Source of the DNA: Hungateiclostridiaceae bacterium UBA1305
GTDB taxonomy: Bacteria > Bacillota > Clostridia > Acetivibrionales > DTU013
Reading direction: 5' to 3'
NCBI GenBank assembly: GCA_002307275.1
Contig: DBTX01000093.1
Location: 1 to 48,012 of the forward strand
DNA: 48,012 bases
In this document: piece after piece, positions 24,383 through 32,498 of the stretch
How the letters are laid out: the number at the start of each line of letters is the position of its first letter
Numbering within the stretch: the first letter of the stretch is position 1
The notes under the pieces: generated by a model
What the model saw: the letters and a program-made list of their open reading frames with translations, nothing else
The model's database searches: none
What the model was told of the DNA's origin: nothing
Position numbers and translations under genes: made by a program

Positions 24383-25360
24383 TTATTGTATAAAGCGACT
24401 TTTATCTGCCTGTTCCCTGTGCTTTTCCGCAATCTCATCAAGCTTCCTCAGCCTGTGATTCACCCCGGATTTACCGAGTGGAGGCGATAAAAGCTGACCT
24501 AGTTCAACCAGGTTGTTATCGTTGTATTCAAGTCTTATTTCCGCTATATCACGCAGATTGTCAGGAAGTTTGTCGAAGCCGATTTTTTCCGCGATATACC
24601 TGATATTCTCCACCTGCCTCATAGATGCATTCACTGTCTTTTCAAGATTGGCTGTCTCGCAGTTGACAATCCTGTTGACAGTATTGCGCATACCCTTGAG
24701 GATTCGGACATTCTCCAGTTCCATCAAAGCCGTATGAGCACCAATAATATTGAGAAAATCGACTATGTTTTCCCCTTCTTTGAGATAAGTGACGTAACTG
24801 CCTTTTCTCTTGATGATCCTTGCTTTCAGTTTGAATGTTCCGAGTATCCTGCTAAGTTCCTGAGCCTGCTCTGGCGTTCGTGAGGTAAGTTCCAGATGAT
24901 ATGTCTTTTCAGGGTCGCTTATCGAGCCTCCGGCCAGAAATGCGCCTCTGAGGAAAGCCTTCCTGCAGCATTGATGCTTAAACCTGTTCTTGTCGGCAAC
25001 CACCAGTTCCATAGGCTGTTCTTCGGCTGTTGGCACATACGTCACTCCGGTATATTTAAGGAGCTTTGACGAGCCCAGCGTCGGCGTAATAAAAAGCATA
25101 TAGGATACATGCTTCTTAAGTTTCCTGCTCTTTCTGATCGTTACTTCAGGAGAAATATCGCACAGCTTCTTAATACTGCTGTAAATTTTCCTGGCAAAGG
25201 CGGCATTCTCGGTGGTAATCCTAATGACAGGCTCACTGTTAGCCACAACTGATGCCATACCATTAAAGCATAGAGCTGCCGCAAGCTCTGAAAATTGACA
25301 GCACTTACCTGCACTTTCTATTCGGCATAATTCATTTTTTACAGTTGATGAAAATGACAA
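24383..25360 (-). CDS. whiA: DNA-binding protein WhiA
   Basis: 325-residue WhiA: an N-terminal pair of LAGLIDADG-like domains (SFSSTVKNELCRI start, FLRGAFLAGGSISDPEKTYHLEL) and a C-terminal helix-turn-helix (LVELGQLLSPPLGKSGVNHRLRKL). In actinomycetes it controls sporulation division; in Bacillus it affects division and chromosome segregation. The TTG start at 25360 has AGGTGG six bases upstream. It ends the hprK-PHP-murB-rapZ-yvcK cluster and is immediately upstream of the spoIIA promoter. Confidence 0.96.
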   Translation of the reverse strand: MSFSSTVKNELCRIESAGKCCQFSELAAALCFNGMASVVANSEPVIRITTENAAFARKIYSSIKKLCDISPEVTIRKSRKLKKHVSYMLFITPTLGSSKLLKYTGVTYVPTAEEQPMELVVADKNRFKHQCCRKAFLRGAFLAGGSISDPEKTYHLELTSRTPEQAQELSRILGTFKLKARIIKRKGSYVTYLKEGENIVDFLNIIGAHTALMELENVRILKGMRNTVNRIVNCETANLEKTVNASMRQVENIRYIAEKIGFDKLPDNLRDIAEIRLEYNDNNLVELGQLLSPPLGKSGVNHRLRKLDEIAEKHREQADKSRFIQ

Positions 25361-25385
25361 GTGAAACCACCTCGCAAGTCATATT

Positions 25386-27365
25386 TTATAAAGCAGTTTG
25401 CCCGGTATGCAGTATATGTTCGGTGTAAGCCCTGAGCACCTCGGCTACACTCCATGCTTGCGCATAGCTGCCTCTCGGGGTCAGCGGCTCATCTGCATCG
25501 AATATCTCGGATATATTACCCAGACATGCATTTTGCAGATGATCCCTGAAAGGTTCGAGAAGTCTGGCCGTCATTCCGCTATATTCCGGCTCCTTCCCGA
25601 GTGTAGCGGCAAATGCCGTTATGAAGGGTCCCGCAAGCCATGCCCAGACCGTACCCTGATGATATGCGGAGTCCCTTGCAAATTGATCACCTGTGCAATG
25701 CCCCCTGTATTGAGTAGAAAGCGGCGACAAGCTGCGTAATCCGTATGCAGTGTACAGTTCCTTCCACACCTTCTTGACACAGTATCTGGCCTCAGCACCT
25801 GCGATTACGGGGTAGGAAAGGCTTACTGCGAATATCTGGTTGGGCCTGACGCTGTCATCACTGAAGTCACCGTTGACCACATCATACAGGTATTTACCAT
25901 CCTCATTCCAAAAGACTTTTTTAAAACTATCCCTAACTACCTCGGCCAGCGCGGTATAGGCCCCTGCATCCAAGCCAAGCTTCCCTGCCAGCTGTTCCAT
26001 TACCCGCAGGGCATTATACCAGAGCGCATTTATTTCAACCGCCTTGCCATGCCTGGGAGTGAACACAGTAGAATCCATTTTCGCATCCATCCAGGTCAGT
26101 TGCGTATTTTCATCGCCTGCAATGATCAACCCGTCAGCATCCATATGGATATTGTGCAATGTCCCTTTTTTATAAGCTTCACATATCTGTACCATTGAGC
26201 GATAGAGCTGCTGTTTTACAAACTCGTAGTTCCCTGAGTACTGCACATACTTGTTGACCGCCTCAAAATACCAGAGCGCGGCATCCACTGTGTTGTAGCC
26301 CGGAACACCGCCTTCATCCGGAAACATGTTCGGAATCAGCCCATATTCAATATATTTACAGAATGTACCAAGAATCTGTGCAGCGTCATCATAACGCCCG
26401 GTTGACAAAGTCAGGCCGCAAAGGGAAATCATCGCATCCCTGCCCCAGTCCGTGAACCAGGGATAGCCGGCGAGGATGGTCCTGGAATCCGTCGATTCCC
26501 TGTATGCAATAAAATTGTCAGCCGCTCTCACCAGCACACATGCAAATTCATCCGTATATCCTGCCTTTGCTGTAAGAGAAGCAAGCCTCACTTTCTCTGC
26601 AGTGATCAGCAGCTGCCCATCCAAATAATCCCTATCCTTTTCAATCGTCCCTATGAACGTGAAAACCTGCTCATTCCCGGCTTCAACGGAAATTTCAAAG
26701 CTGCCCGGCACATAATGGTCTTCGTAGGCGTGAAGCCCTCTTTCCTGCTCCACTGCATAGAACATGTTCTTAAACCAACAATCCTGCATCGGAACATAAC
26801 TGCTGCCCTTGCATAGGAGTGTGATATCCAGGTCCATATTGTACGGCTTGATACAGGTGCCATCACTGGTTGGCCTTTGTTCAAACTTCATATTCCGGCG
26901 GCTTGAATTACTATGGTAATCTCTGAAATTTACCAGAGGGGTCAGCCTTATTGTAAGTTTATCTGTACCGCTTATCACACGATATACCACGGCAACCGTA
27001 TTTTGACCGTAAACCATGGTGATCGTCTTTTCTATCAGGATGTCTCCAATGCTATAGGTAAATACCGGAAGAGGGCTCAATTCAAAGCTCTGAAGATGGT
27101 TGAAGCCTTTCTTCACATAGTCACCGGTCGAGAATGCATGCAGGTCGTATTCCCTGCCGTCCGCAATAACGGTTTCATGAAGCTGGGACAGAACAAGATG
27201 TCTTTGTACAGGCGGTTTCAATGACGCAATAAGCAATCCATGGTATCTGCGTGAATTTCCGCCCACCACTGTCGAGGATGAAAAACCTCCAATACCGTTT
27301 GTCAGGAGCCACTCCTTCTCAATAGCCCTGCCCCAACTGCTCCAATCCGCTTTCCCAAGCCTCAC
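25386..27365 (-). CDS. Glycogen debranching enzyme (amylo-alpha-1,6-glucosidase type)
   Basis: 659 residues, with an N-terminal beta-rich GDE_N domain (KEWLLTNGIGGFSSSTVVGGNSRRYHGLLIAS) and a C-terminal (alpha/alpha)6 barrel of family GH133 type (AGYPWFTDWGRDAMISLCGLTL with a likely catalytic Asp; TQLTWMDAKMD; HQGTVWAWLAGPF). It would remove alpha-1,6 branches from glycogen-like glucans. No signal peptide, so cytoplasmic. It lies between yvcK and whiA, an unusual companion in that conserved block; it starts three bases after yvcK stops, so it is in the same operon. Confidence 0.92.
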   Translation of the reverse strand: MRLGKADWSSWGRAIEKEWLLTNGIGGFSSSTVVGGNSRRYHGLLIASLKPPVQRHLVLSQLHETVIADGREYDLHAFSTGDYVKKGFNHLQSFELSPLPVFTYSIGDILIEKTITMVYGQNTVAVVYRVISGTDKLTIRLTPLVNFRDYHSNSSRRNMKFEQRPTSDGTCIKPYNMDLDITLLCKGSSYVPMQDCWFKNMFYAVEQERGLHAYEDHYVPGSFEISVEAGNEQVFTFIGTIEKDRDYLDGQLLITAEKVRLASLTAKAGYTDEFACVLVRAADNFIAYRESTDSRTILAGYPWFTDWGRDAMISLCGLTLSTGRYDDAAQILGTFCKYIEYGLIPNMFPDEGGVPGYNTVDAALWYFEAVNKYVQYSGNYEFVKQQLYRSMVQICEAYKKGTLHNIHMDADGLIIAGDENTQLTWMDAKMDSTVFTPRHGKAVEINALWYNALRVMEQLAGKLGLDAGAYTALAEVVRDSFKKVFWNEDGKYLYDVVNGDFSDDSVRPNQIFAVSLSYPVIAGAEARYCVKKVWKELYTAYGLRSLSPLSTQYRGHCTGDQFARDSAYHQGTVWAWLAGPFITAFAATLGKEPEYSGMTARLLEPFRDHLQNACLGNISEIFDADEPLTPRGSYAQAWSVAEVLRAYTEHILHTGQTAL

Positions 27366-27368
27366 TGC

Positions 27369-28709
27369 TCATCCCTCCCTTCTGTCTGCATTCTTTTTCA
27401 GGCGGTCCTTTATATAAAAATAATCTATTATTCTCTTTTTATCCCTGGAAAGAACTGTATCCGCAACAAGATCAATTACGGTTTCAGCCAGCTTTTCATG
27501 ATCATGTCTGACAAAGCCGTTCCTTATTGTGAAATAATTGCCTTCGATTAGCTTGATACCGGCATCTGCTATTTTATCCCGGTCGATTCTCACTTGCTCG
27601 GCGCCGTCGTTTTTATATTTCCCTCGTAAATCGGACGGGATAGACGCGCTGTTTGCAATGCAGCTGTCAACAATCCCCTTAAACGAATGCTCCTCCAGCG
27701 CAGCAATATGGTCGAATACACTGTAGCCTTCCGTCTCGTTGGGTTGGGTCATCACATTGCATACATACACCTTCATAGCCTTGCTTTTTTTGATTGCAGG
27801 ATAGATCCCTCTGACCAGAAGGTTCGGAATGATGCTGGTGTAGAGGCTGCCCGGACCCAGCACGATGATATCGGCCTCGTCAATAGCTTCCAATACCTCA
27901 TCAAGCGGTTTCGCCCAGACCGGTTCAAGGTATACGCGTTTTATTCTACCCTTGTGGAAGCTGCCATGCGTCCCTATTTTCGACTCACCGCAAATGACAC
28001 AGTTATCGTCGAGCTCTGCACACAGCATGACATTCTCCAAGGTAACAGGCAATACTCTGCCGGTCACAGCCAGAACATCGCTCATTTTCCTTACAGCCTC
28101 TTCAAAGCTAGCAGAAATCCCGTCCATCGCAGCGAGAAACAGATTCCCGAAGCTCTGCCCCTTCAACGTACCATCCTGGAACCTGTATTGCAGCAGTTGT
28201 TCCAATATTGGTTCCGTATCGGCCAATGCAAGCACACAGTTCCTGATATCTCCGGGAGGCAGCATTCCAAGTTCCTGGCGCAGCATTCCCGAGCCCCCGC
28301 CGTCATCTGCCACTGTAACTACAGCCGTTATATTCGAGCTATAGGCCTTCAGCCCCCGAAGCATCGTTGCCAGTCCTGTTCCGCCGCCTATTGCGACAAT
28401 TTTGGGACCTTTTATCAATATTCTTTTATCATAAAGGAGGCTGCTCAATTTCTCCGAATTGATCGCAGGTCCGAAAGTACTTGCATTAATGGCGCCAAGC
28501 ACCGTTCTCATCAGGTACTTGGCCGCTGTCAGTATCAGTATGATGCCCGCAATGACAGGCAAAAGAGAAAGCAGGCTTTTGGCGTAGCCCAATTGAAACG
28601 TCCTGACAAAAATCGAAATTCCGGCGCTGATGCAACCCACGCCGGCAATTCCGACAAGAAGCCATCTCTTTATTCGCAAACCCGGACGGAACCATTCCCT
28701 CAGTTTCAT
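27369..28709 (-). CDS. yvcK: Gluconeogenesis factor YvcK (CofD-like)
   Basis: 446 residues. Two membrane helices (about 18-38 and 45-66) precede the CofD-like domain, which begins KIVAIGGGTGLATMLRGLK and includes VTVADDGGGSGMLRQELGMLPPGDIRNC and DIIVLGPGSLYTSIIPNLL. In Bacillus YvcK binds UDP-GlcNAc and is needed for growth on gluconeogenic carbon and for cell shape. The membrane segments are common in clostridial versions but absent in Bacillus. Its start overlaps the rapZ stop by four bases. Confidence 0.95.
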   Translation of the reverse strand: MKLREWFRPGLRIKRWLLVGIAGVGCISAGISIFVRTFQLGYAKSLLSLLPVIAGIILILTAAKYLMRTVLGAINASTFGPAINSEKLSSLLYDKRILIKGPKIVAIGGGTGLATMLRGLKAYSSNITAVVTVADDGGGSGMLRQELGMLPPGDIRNCVLALADTEPILEQLLQYRFQDGTLKGQSFGNLFLAAMDGISASFEEAVRKMSDVLAVTGRVLPVTLENVMLCAELDDNCVICGESKIGTHGSFHKGRIKRVYLEPVWAKPLDEVLEAIDEADIIVLGPGSLYTSIIPNLLVRGIYPAIKKSKAMKVYVCNVMTQPNETEGYSVFDHIAALEEHSFKGIVDSCIANSASIPSDLRGKYKNDGAEQVRIDRDKIADAGIKLIEGNYFTIRNGFVRHDHEKLAETVIDLVADTVLSRDKKRIIDYFYIKDRLKKNADRREG

Positions 28710-29581
28710 CTGCTTGCACTCCTGCCATCCTTTTCTATATCCCTGTGTTCAACAATCGTTCTATGATGCTTCTCCGTCAAATTTTCGTTCAGCTTGTCCG
28801 CAATAGCCACAGAGCGGTGTCTACCGCCCGTACAGCCAATTCCGATCACTAGTTGGGATTTTCCTTCCTTCACATAATTGGGGATAAGGAAGTCCAGCAT
28901 TGAATTCAGCTTATCAAGAAACTCAACTGTTTCGGGCATGCCAAGGACAAAATCCCTGACACTGTCACTCTTTCCAGTGAGTTTTTTCATCGATTCGATG
29001 TAATACGGGTTGGGTATAAACCTCACATCAAATATAAGGTCACATTCTATCGGGACACCATATTTGAAACCAAAGGAAATGATGTTAACGATCAAGCCGC
29101 GGAAAGAACTGTCCTGTCCGATAATACCAAGAATAGCATCCTTTAGCTGTCTTGGTGTCAATACCGAAGTGTCTATTACATAATCCGCCCTGTCCTTTAT
29201 TTTCTGCAGTACCCTGCGTTCCTCGCTGATCCCCTTAAGGAGCCTGCCTTCCTGAGCCAAAGGGTGTGACCTTCTTGATTCCTTGTATCTCTTGATGACC
29301 ACCTTGTCGGAAGCTTCCATAAACAGGATTTCATAGGTATGTCCGGCCTCTCTCAAAGATTCGAGTGCCGGGAAGAGGTCATTGAGCAGTTCCCCTCCGC
29401 GAATATCGATTACAAGCCCTATCTTATCCATTTTCCGATAGCTCTGCGAACATATTTCAGTTATTTTGGGTATTAACAGCGGCGGTAAATTGTCGATACA
29501 ATAAAAGCCATCATCTTCCAGTTGCTTGGCAACCAGACTTTTCCCCGCACCTGATATCCCCGTGATAACAATAAATCTCAT
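28706..29581 (-). CDS. rapZ: RapZ / YvcJ nucleotide-binding protein
   Basis: 291 residues. The N-terminal P-loop is GISGAGKSLVAKQLEDDGFYCIDNLPP; the C-terminal domain has FGFKYGVPIECDLIFDVRFIPNPYY and IGIGCTGGRHRSVAIADKL, both diagnostic. RapZ in E. coli delivers the sRNA GlmZ to RNase E; YvcJ in Bacillus is a GTPase. In this lineage the RNA role is unproven. It is operonic with murB upstream and yvcK downstream. Confidence 0.96.
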   Translation of the reverse strand: MRFIVITGISGAGKSLVAKQLEDDGFYCIDNLPPLLIPKITEICSQSYRKMDKIGLVIDIRGGELLNDLFPALESLREAGHTYEILFMEASDKVVIKRYKESRRSHPLAQEGRLLKGISEERRVLQKIKDRADYVIDTSVLTPRQLKDAILGIIGQDSSFRGLIVNIISFGFKYGVPIECDLIFDVRFIPNPYYIESMKKLTGKSDSVRDFVLGMPETVEFLDKLNSMLDFLIPNYVKEGKSQLVIGIGCTGGRHRSVAIADKLNENLTEKHHRTIVEHRDIEKDGRSASR

Positions 29582-29658
29582 CTTTAGCCCCCCTTAGCCT
29601 CTGTGATGTCTCCACCTGCATAGAACCAAACAGTTTGGAACATGCGAACTACCTTTTA

Positions 29659-30573
29659 TTATTCCTCTCCTACTATCCTGACTTCCGTCTGCAGTTCCAC
29701 ACCAAACTGTTCCAATACTGAAGCCTGTATATATCTTATAAGCGCTATGACATCTGTTGCCGTAGCTGACTCTCTATTCACAATGAAACCGCAATGCAGA
29801 CTTGACACCTCTGCCCCTCCGATACGGAAGCCCTTCAGCCCGCAATCCTGTACAAGCTTTCCGGCGAAAGAACCTTCCGGCCTTTTGAATACGCTGCCCG
29901 CACTCGGCATATCCAGCGGCTGTTTCTCACGCCGCAGTGACGCGAACTCTTCCATTTTTGTCCTGATTTCCTCTTCTTTGCCGCTTTTTAGCTTAAGCAG
30001 AGTTTCAAGCACGATTCCGCCGTCAGATTGAATATAGCTTGAACGTTTTCCAAAATAATGCTGTCCACAGTCTAATGTGACAACCTTTCCATCGTTGGTC
30101 AGGTACTCCGAACTCTCTACAACCAACGACATCTCGCCGTCATAAGCGCCTGCATTCATTGCCACGGCACCTCCAAGCGTTCCAGGAATACCCTCTGCAA
30201 ATTCAAGACCTGTAAGCCCTTGCTCCAGGGCGATCCGTGAAAGACGTGAAAGCAGGATGCCCGACTGCGCAGCAATACGTTCTCCTTCAATCCGGAAGCC
30301 GCTCATATTATTTCTGAGCTTCACCACGACGCCCCTGATCCCCTTGTCCCTGACAATCAGATTCGTTCCATTGCCCATCACGAACAGCGGAATCTCATTT
30401 TGTGTGCAGATGCCGCAAACTCCTGCCAAACTGGCTGTATCGCATGGTGTGACAAGGTAGTCCGCCGTTCCTCCCAATTTGAACGAGGTATGATTCCTCA
30501 TCGGCTCATCAGTAAAAACATTGCCGCTTCCAACGATTCCGGCAAGCAACTCCACAATCCTTCCCTTATTCAA
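29659..30573 (-). CDS. murB: UDP-N-acetylenolpyruvoylglucosamine reductase
   Basis: 304-residue flavoenzyme that makes UDP-MurNAc for peptidoglycan. FAD-binding segment: RNHTSFKLGGTADYLVTP; catalytic region PSAGSVFKRPEGSFAGKLVQDCGLKG with the proton-donor Ser, and a late Glu in LQTEVRIVG. The TTG at 30573 (AAAGGAG seven bases upstream; product MNKGRIVELLAG) is preferred to the ATG at 30600, whose only G-rich stretch is one to two bases away. Length then matches the type IIb enzymes of Bacillus. Confidence 0.95.
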   Translation of the reverse strand: MNKGRIVELLAGIVGSGNVFTDEPMRNHTSFKLGGTADYLVTPCDTASLAGVCGICTQNEIPLFVMGNGTNLIVRDKGIRGVVVKLRNNMSGFRIEGERIAAQSGILLSRLSRIALEQGLTGLEFAEGIPGTLGGAVAMNAGAYDGEMSLVVESSEYLTNDGKVVTLDCGQHYFGKRSSYIQSDGGIVLETLLKLKSGKEEEIRTKMEEFASLRREKQPLDMPSAGSVFKRPEGSFAGKLVQDCGLKGFRIGGAEVSSLHCGFIVNRESATATDVIALIRYIQASVLEQFGVELQTEVRIVGEE

Positions 30574-30648
30574 ATGAATACTCCTTTCAATTGAGGACAT
30601 TCCTCAGACCCCATCGGCATACTCCCTGTTGAGGTGTGTCCCCTTACC

Positions 30649-31383
30649 TTATTCTTTCTTCATTGCTTTCCTGGAAGCTTTTCTCTCTTTCAGGTAAGCT
30701 TCTATTTTTTCAAGCGAGGTAGAAATAACAAGCTCCTCGGGCATGTCAACTTCTGTGAGCATCTCCTTAAGCTTGTCGAATCTGCCTATATCATAACATA
30801 TATGAGCGTCACTGCCGCATGTGATTCTTACCCCATACTTTTTGCACTTTTCCAGAAATTCCATACAGTTGCTATCACAACCTTTTCTGACTTTGAAAGA
30901 GCTGTTATTGATTTCTATTAGCTTGCCGTATTCACCGGCGACTTTGACCACCTTATCGATATCCACCTGGAAAACAGGATTTCCCGGATGTGAAATGGTA
31001 TCGACATATGGGTTTTTTAAAGCATTTATCATGCCGTTCGTATGCTCCTCCACGGTACCCGGTTCAATTGTGATATCATGAAAGCTGGCATTCACAAATT
31101 CCAGCCTTAACAGGCATTCCTCCGGAATGTCGATCGTCCCTGAATAATCCGTGATGTTAGCCTCTGCGCCTTTAATGATTCTCACGCCATACATAAATTC
31201 CGGGATCACCTTAAGATTCCAAAAGTGCAGCAGCGTCGAAGCGCCCTGCATTGAAGGCCCGTGATCGGTCATGGCAAAAGCCTCAATCCCTTTTTGCCCC
31301 GCTTCGATGGCATTCTCCTGTAATGTGCTGTAGGAATGTCCGCTTGCCAGTGTATGCGTGTGTGTATCGACAACAAGTTTCAA
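30649..31383 (-). CDS. PHP-domain phosphatase (YcdX-like)
   Basis: 244-residue PHP hydrolase with the expected trinuclear metal ligands: HTHTLASGHSYS at the start, TDHGPSM, a central GAEANI, SHPGNP and a late CGSDAHICYDIGRF. It is probably a cytoplasmic phosphatase; the substrate is unknown. The TTG start (GGAGG seven bases before it) directly follows hprK, and the gene is one of the hprK-murB-rapZ-yvcK-whiA block in this organism. Confidence 0.92.
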   Translation of the reverse strand: MKLVVDTHTHTLASGHSYSTLQENAIEAGQKGIEAFAMTDHGPSMQGASTLLHFWNLKVIPEFMYGVRIIKGAEANITDYSGTIDIPEECLLRLEFVNASFHDITIEPGTVEEHTNGMINALKNPYVDTISHPGNPVFQVDIDKVVKVAGEYGKLIEINNSSFKVRKGCDSNCMEFLEKCKKYGVRITCGSDAHICYDIGRFDKLKEMLTEVDMPEELVISTSLEKIEAYLKERKASRKAMKKE

Positions 31384-31398
31384 TCTGATTCCTCCAAG

Positions 31399-32319
31399 TT
31401 ATATTTTTCCTATTTCATTGATAAATCTTTCACTGATAACCCTTGCTGCATTATAACCCATCTTTTTCTGCCTGTGGTTCATTGCCGCCACTTCCACGAT
31501 AATCGCGAGGTTTCGACCGGGTCTGACCGGGATAACCAGTGACGGCACCTTTAATCCAAGTATATCTGTATACTCGTCGTCCAAACCGAGCCTGTCGTAA
31601 ATCTTCTCATTATTCCACAGCTCAAGCTTGATCAAAAGGTTGATGTTCTCCTGCATTTTGACCGAACCCATCCCATACAGGTTCTTAACGTCAAGAATGC
31701 CTATCCCTCTGATCTCAATAAAATGCCTGATATTCTCAGGAGCAGTGCCAAGCAGCGTTTTGTCGGATACCCTTCTGATTTCAACAACATCATCAGCGAT
31801 CAGGCGATGGCCCCTTTTAACAAGTTCAAGTGCCGTTTCGCTTTTACCTACACCGCTTTCTCCAAGAATCAGTACACCCTCTCCATATACTTCGACAAGA
31901 ACACCATGTTCCGATATTCTCGGAGCCAGCTTCACATTCAAATACCGGATCAGGCCGCTCATAAATCTTGATGTAATGTCATCCGTCCTGTATATCGGGA
32001 TATGGTATTTTTTTGATACGACAAGCATCTCTTCGAAAGGCTCGAGATTTCTGGCAATAACAACGCAGGGAAACCCTGTTCTGAAAAACATATCCAGCTT
32101 TTTCAGCCGATCATCCGGTGAAAGGCTTGCCAGATAAGTCATCTCAACCTTCCCTATGATCTGTATCCTGTCCGTACCGAAGAACTCCATATATCCTGAT
32201 AATTGCAGACCCGGCCTGTTGACATCGGAGGTGGTAATATCGATTTCGCCATTACCACTGCAACAAACCTCTTCAAGCTGAAATTCTTTCACTATCAGGC
32301 TGAGTTTTACTGAAAACAT
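31399..32319 (-). CDS. hprK: HPr kinase/phosphorylase
   Basis: 306-residue bifunctional sensor that phosphorylates or dephosphorylates HPr at Ser46 for carbon catabolite control. The P-loop is GESGVGKSETALELVKRGHRLIADD; the HprK signature FIEIRGIGILDVKNLYG follows. The ATG at 32319, with AGGAGG a few bases before it, is preferred to the TTG nine codons upstream. It is the first gene of the block and follows a promoter-like sequence at 32371-32400. Confidence 0.96.
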   Translation of the reverse strand: MFSVKLSLIVKEFQLEEVCCSGNGEIDITTSDVNRPGLQLSGYMEFFGTDRIQIIGKVEMTYLASLSPDDRLKKLDMFFRTGFPCVVIARNLEPFEEMLVVSKKYHIPIYRTDDITSRFMSGLIRYLNVKLAPRISEHGVLVEVYGEGVLILGESGVGKSETALELVKRGHRLIADDVVEIRRVSDKTLLGTAPENIRHFIEIRGIGILDVKNLYGMGSVKMQENINLLIKLELWNNEKIYDRLGLDDEYTDILGLKVPSLVIPVRPGRNLAIIVEVAAMNHRQKKMGYNAARVISERFINEIGKI

Positions 32320-32370
32320 GGTTTTCCTCCTAACTCTTTTCTGCAAATCTTTAATATAGCCTCAAACAAA

Positions 32371-32400
32371 ATTATATACTATTCTTTACATGTCACACAA
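32371..32400 (-). promoter_or_regulatory. Predicted promoter of the hprK operon
   Basis: Minus-strand TTGTGT (32400-32395) and TATAAT (32376-32371), 18 bases apart. The -10 is perfect, the -35 matches four of six positions. It lies between the hppA terminator and hprK. Confidence 0.5.
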
Positions 32401-32418
32401 ATAAATTTATAAAAGAAA

Positions 32419-32444
32419 CCCTGCAAAGGTTATTCCCCTGCAGG
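32419..32444 (-). terminator. Terminator of hppA
   Basis: CCCTGCA pairs with TGCAGGG across 12 bases; on the minus strand the stem is followed by a U-rich stretch. It lies about 55 bases past the hppA stop and before the hprK promoter. Confidence 0.65.
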
Positions 32445-32498
32445 GCATCCATAAAACAATTCATTCGGTAAATTGAAGCTTCGAATCGTTTCCGATTC

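Noticed and set aside
27687..28766. 359-codon plus-strand open frame
   Set aside because: It lies entirely opposite yvcK and rapZ, has no ribosome site or domain, and follows the codon pattern of the real minus-strand genes.
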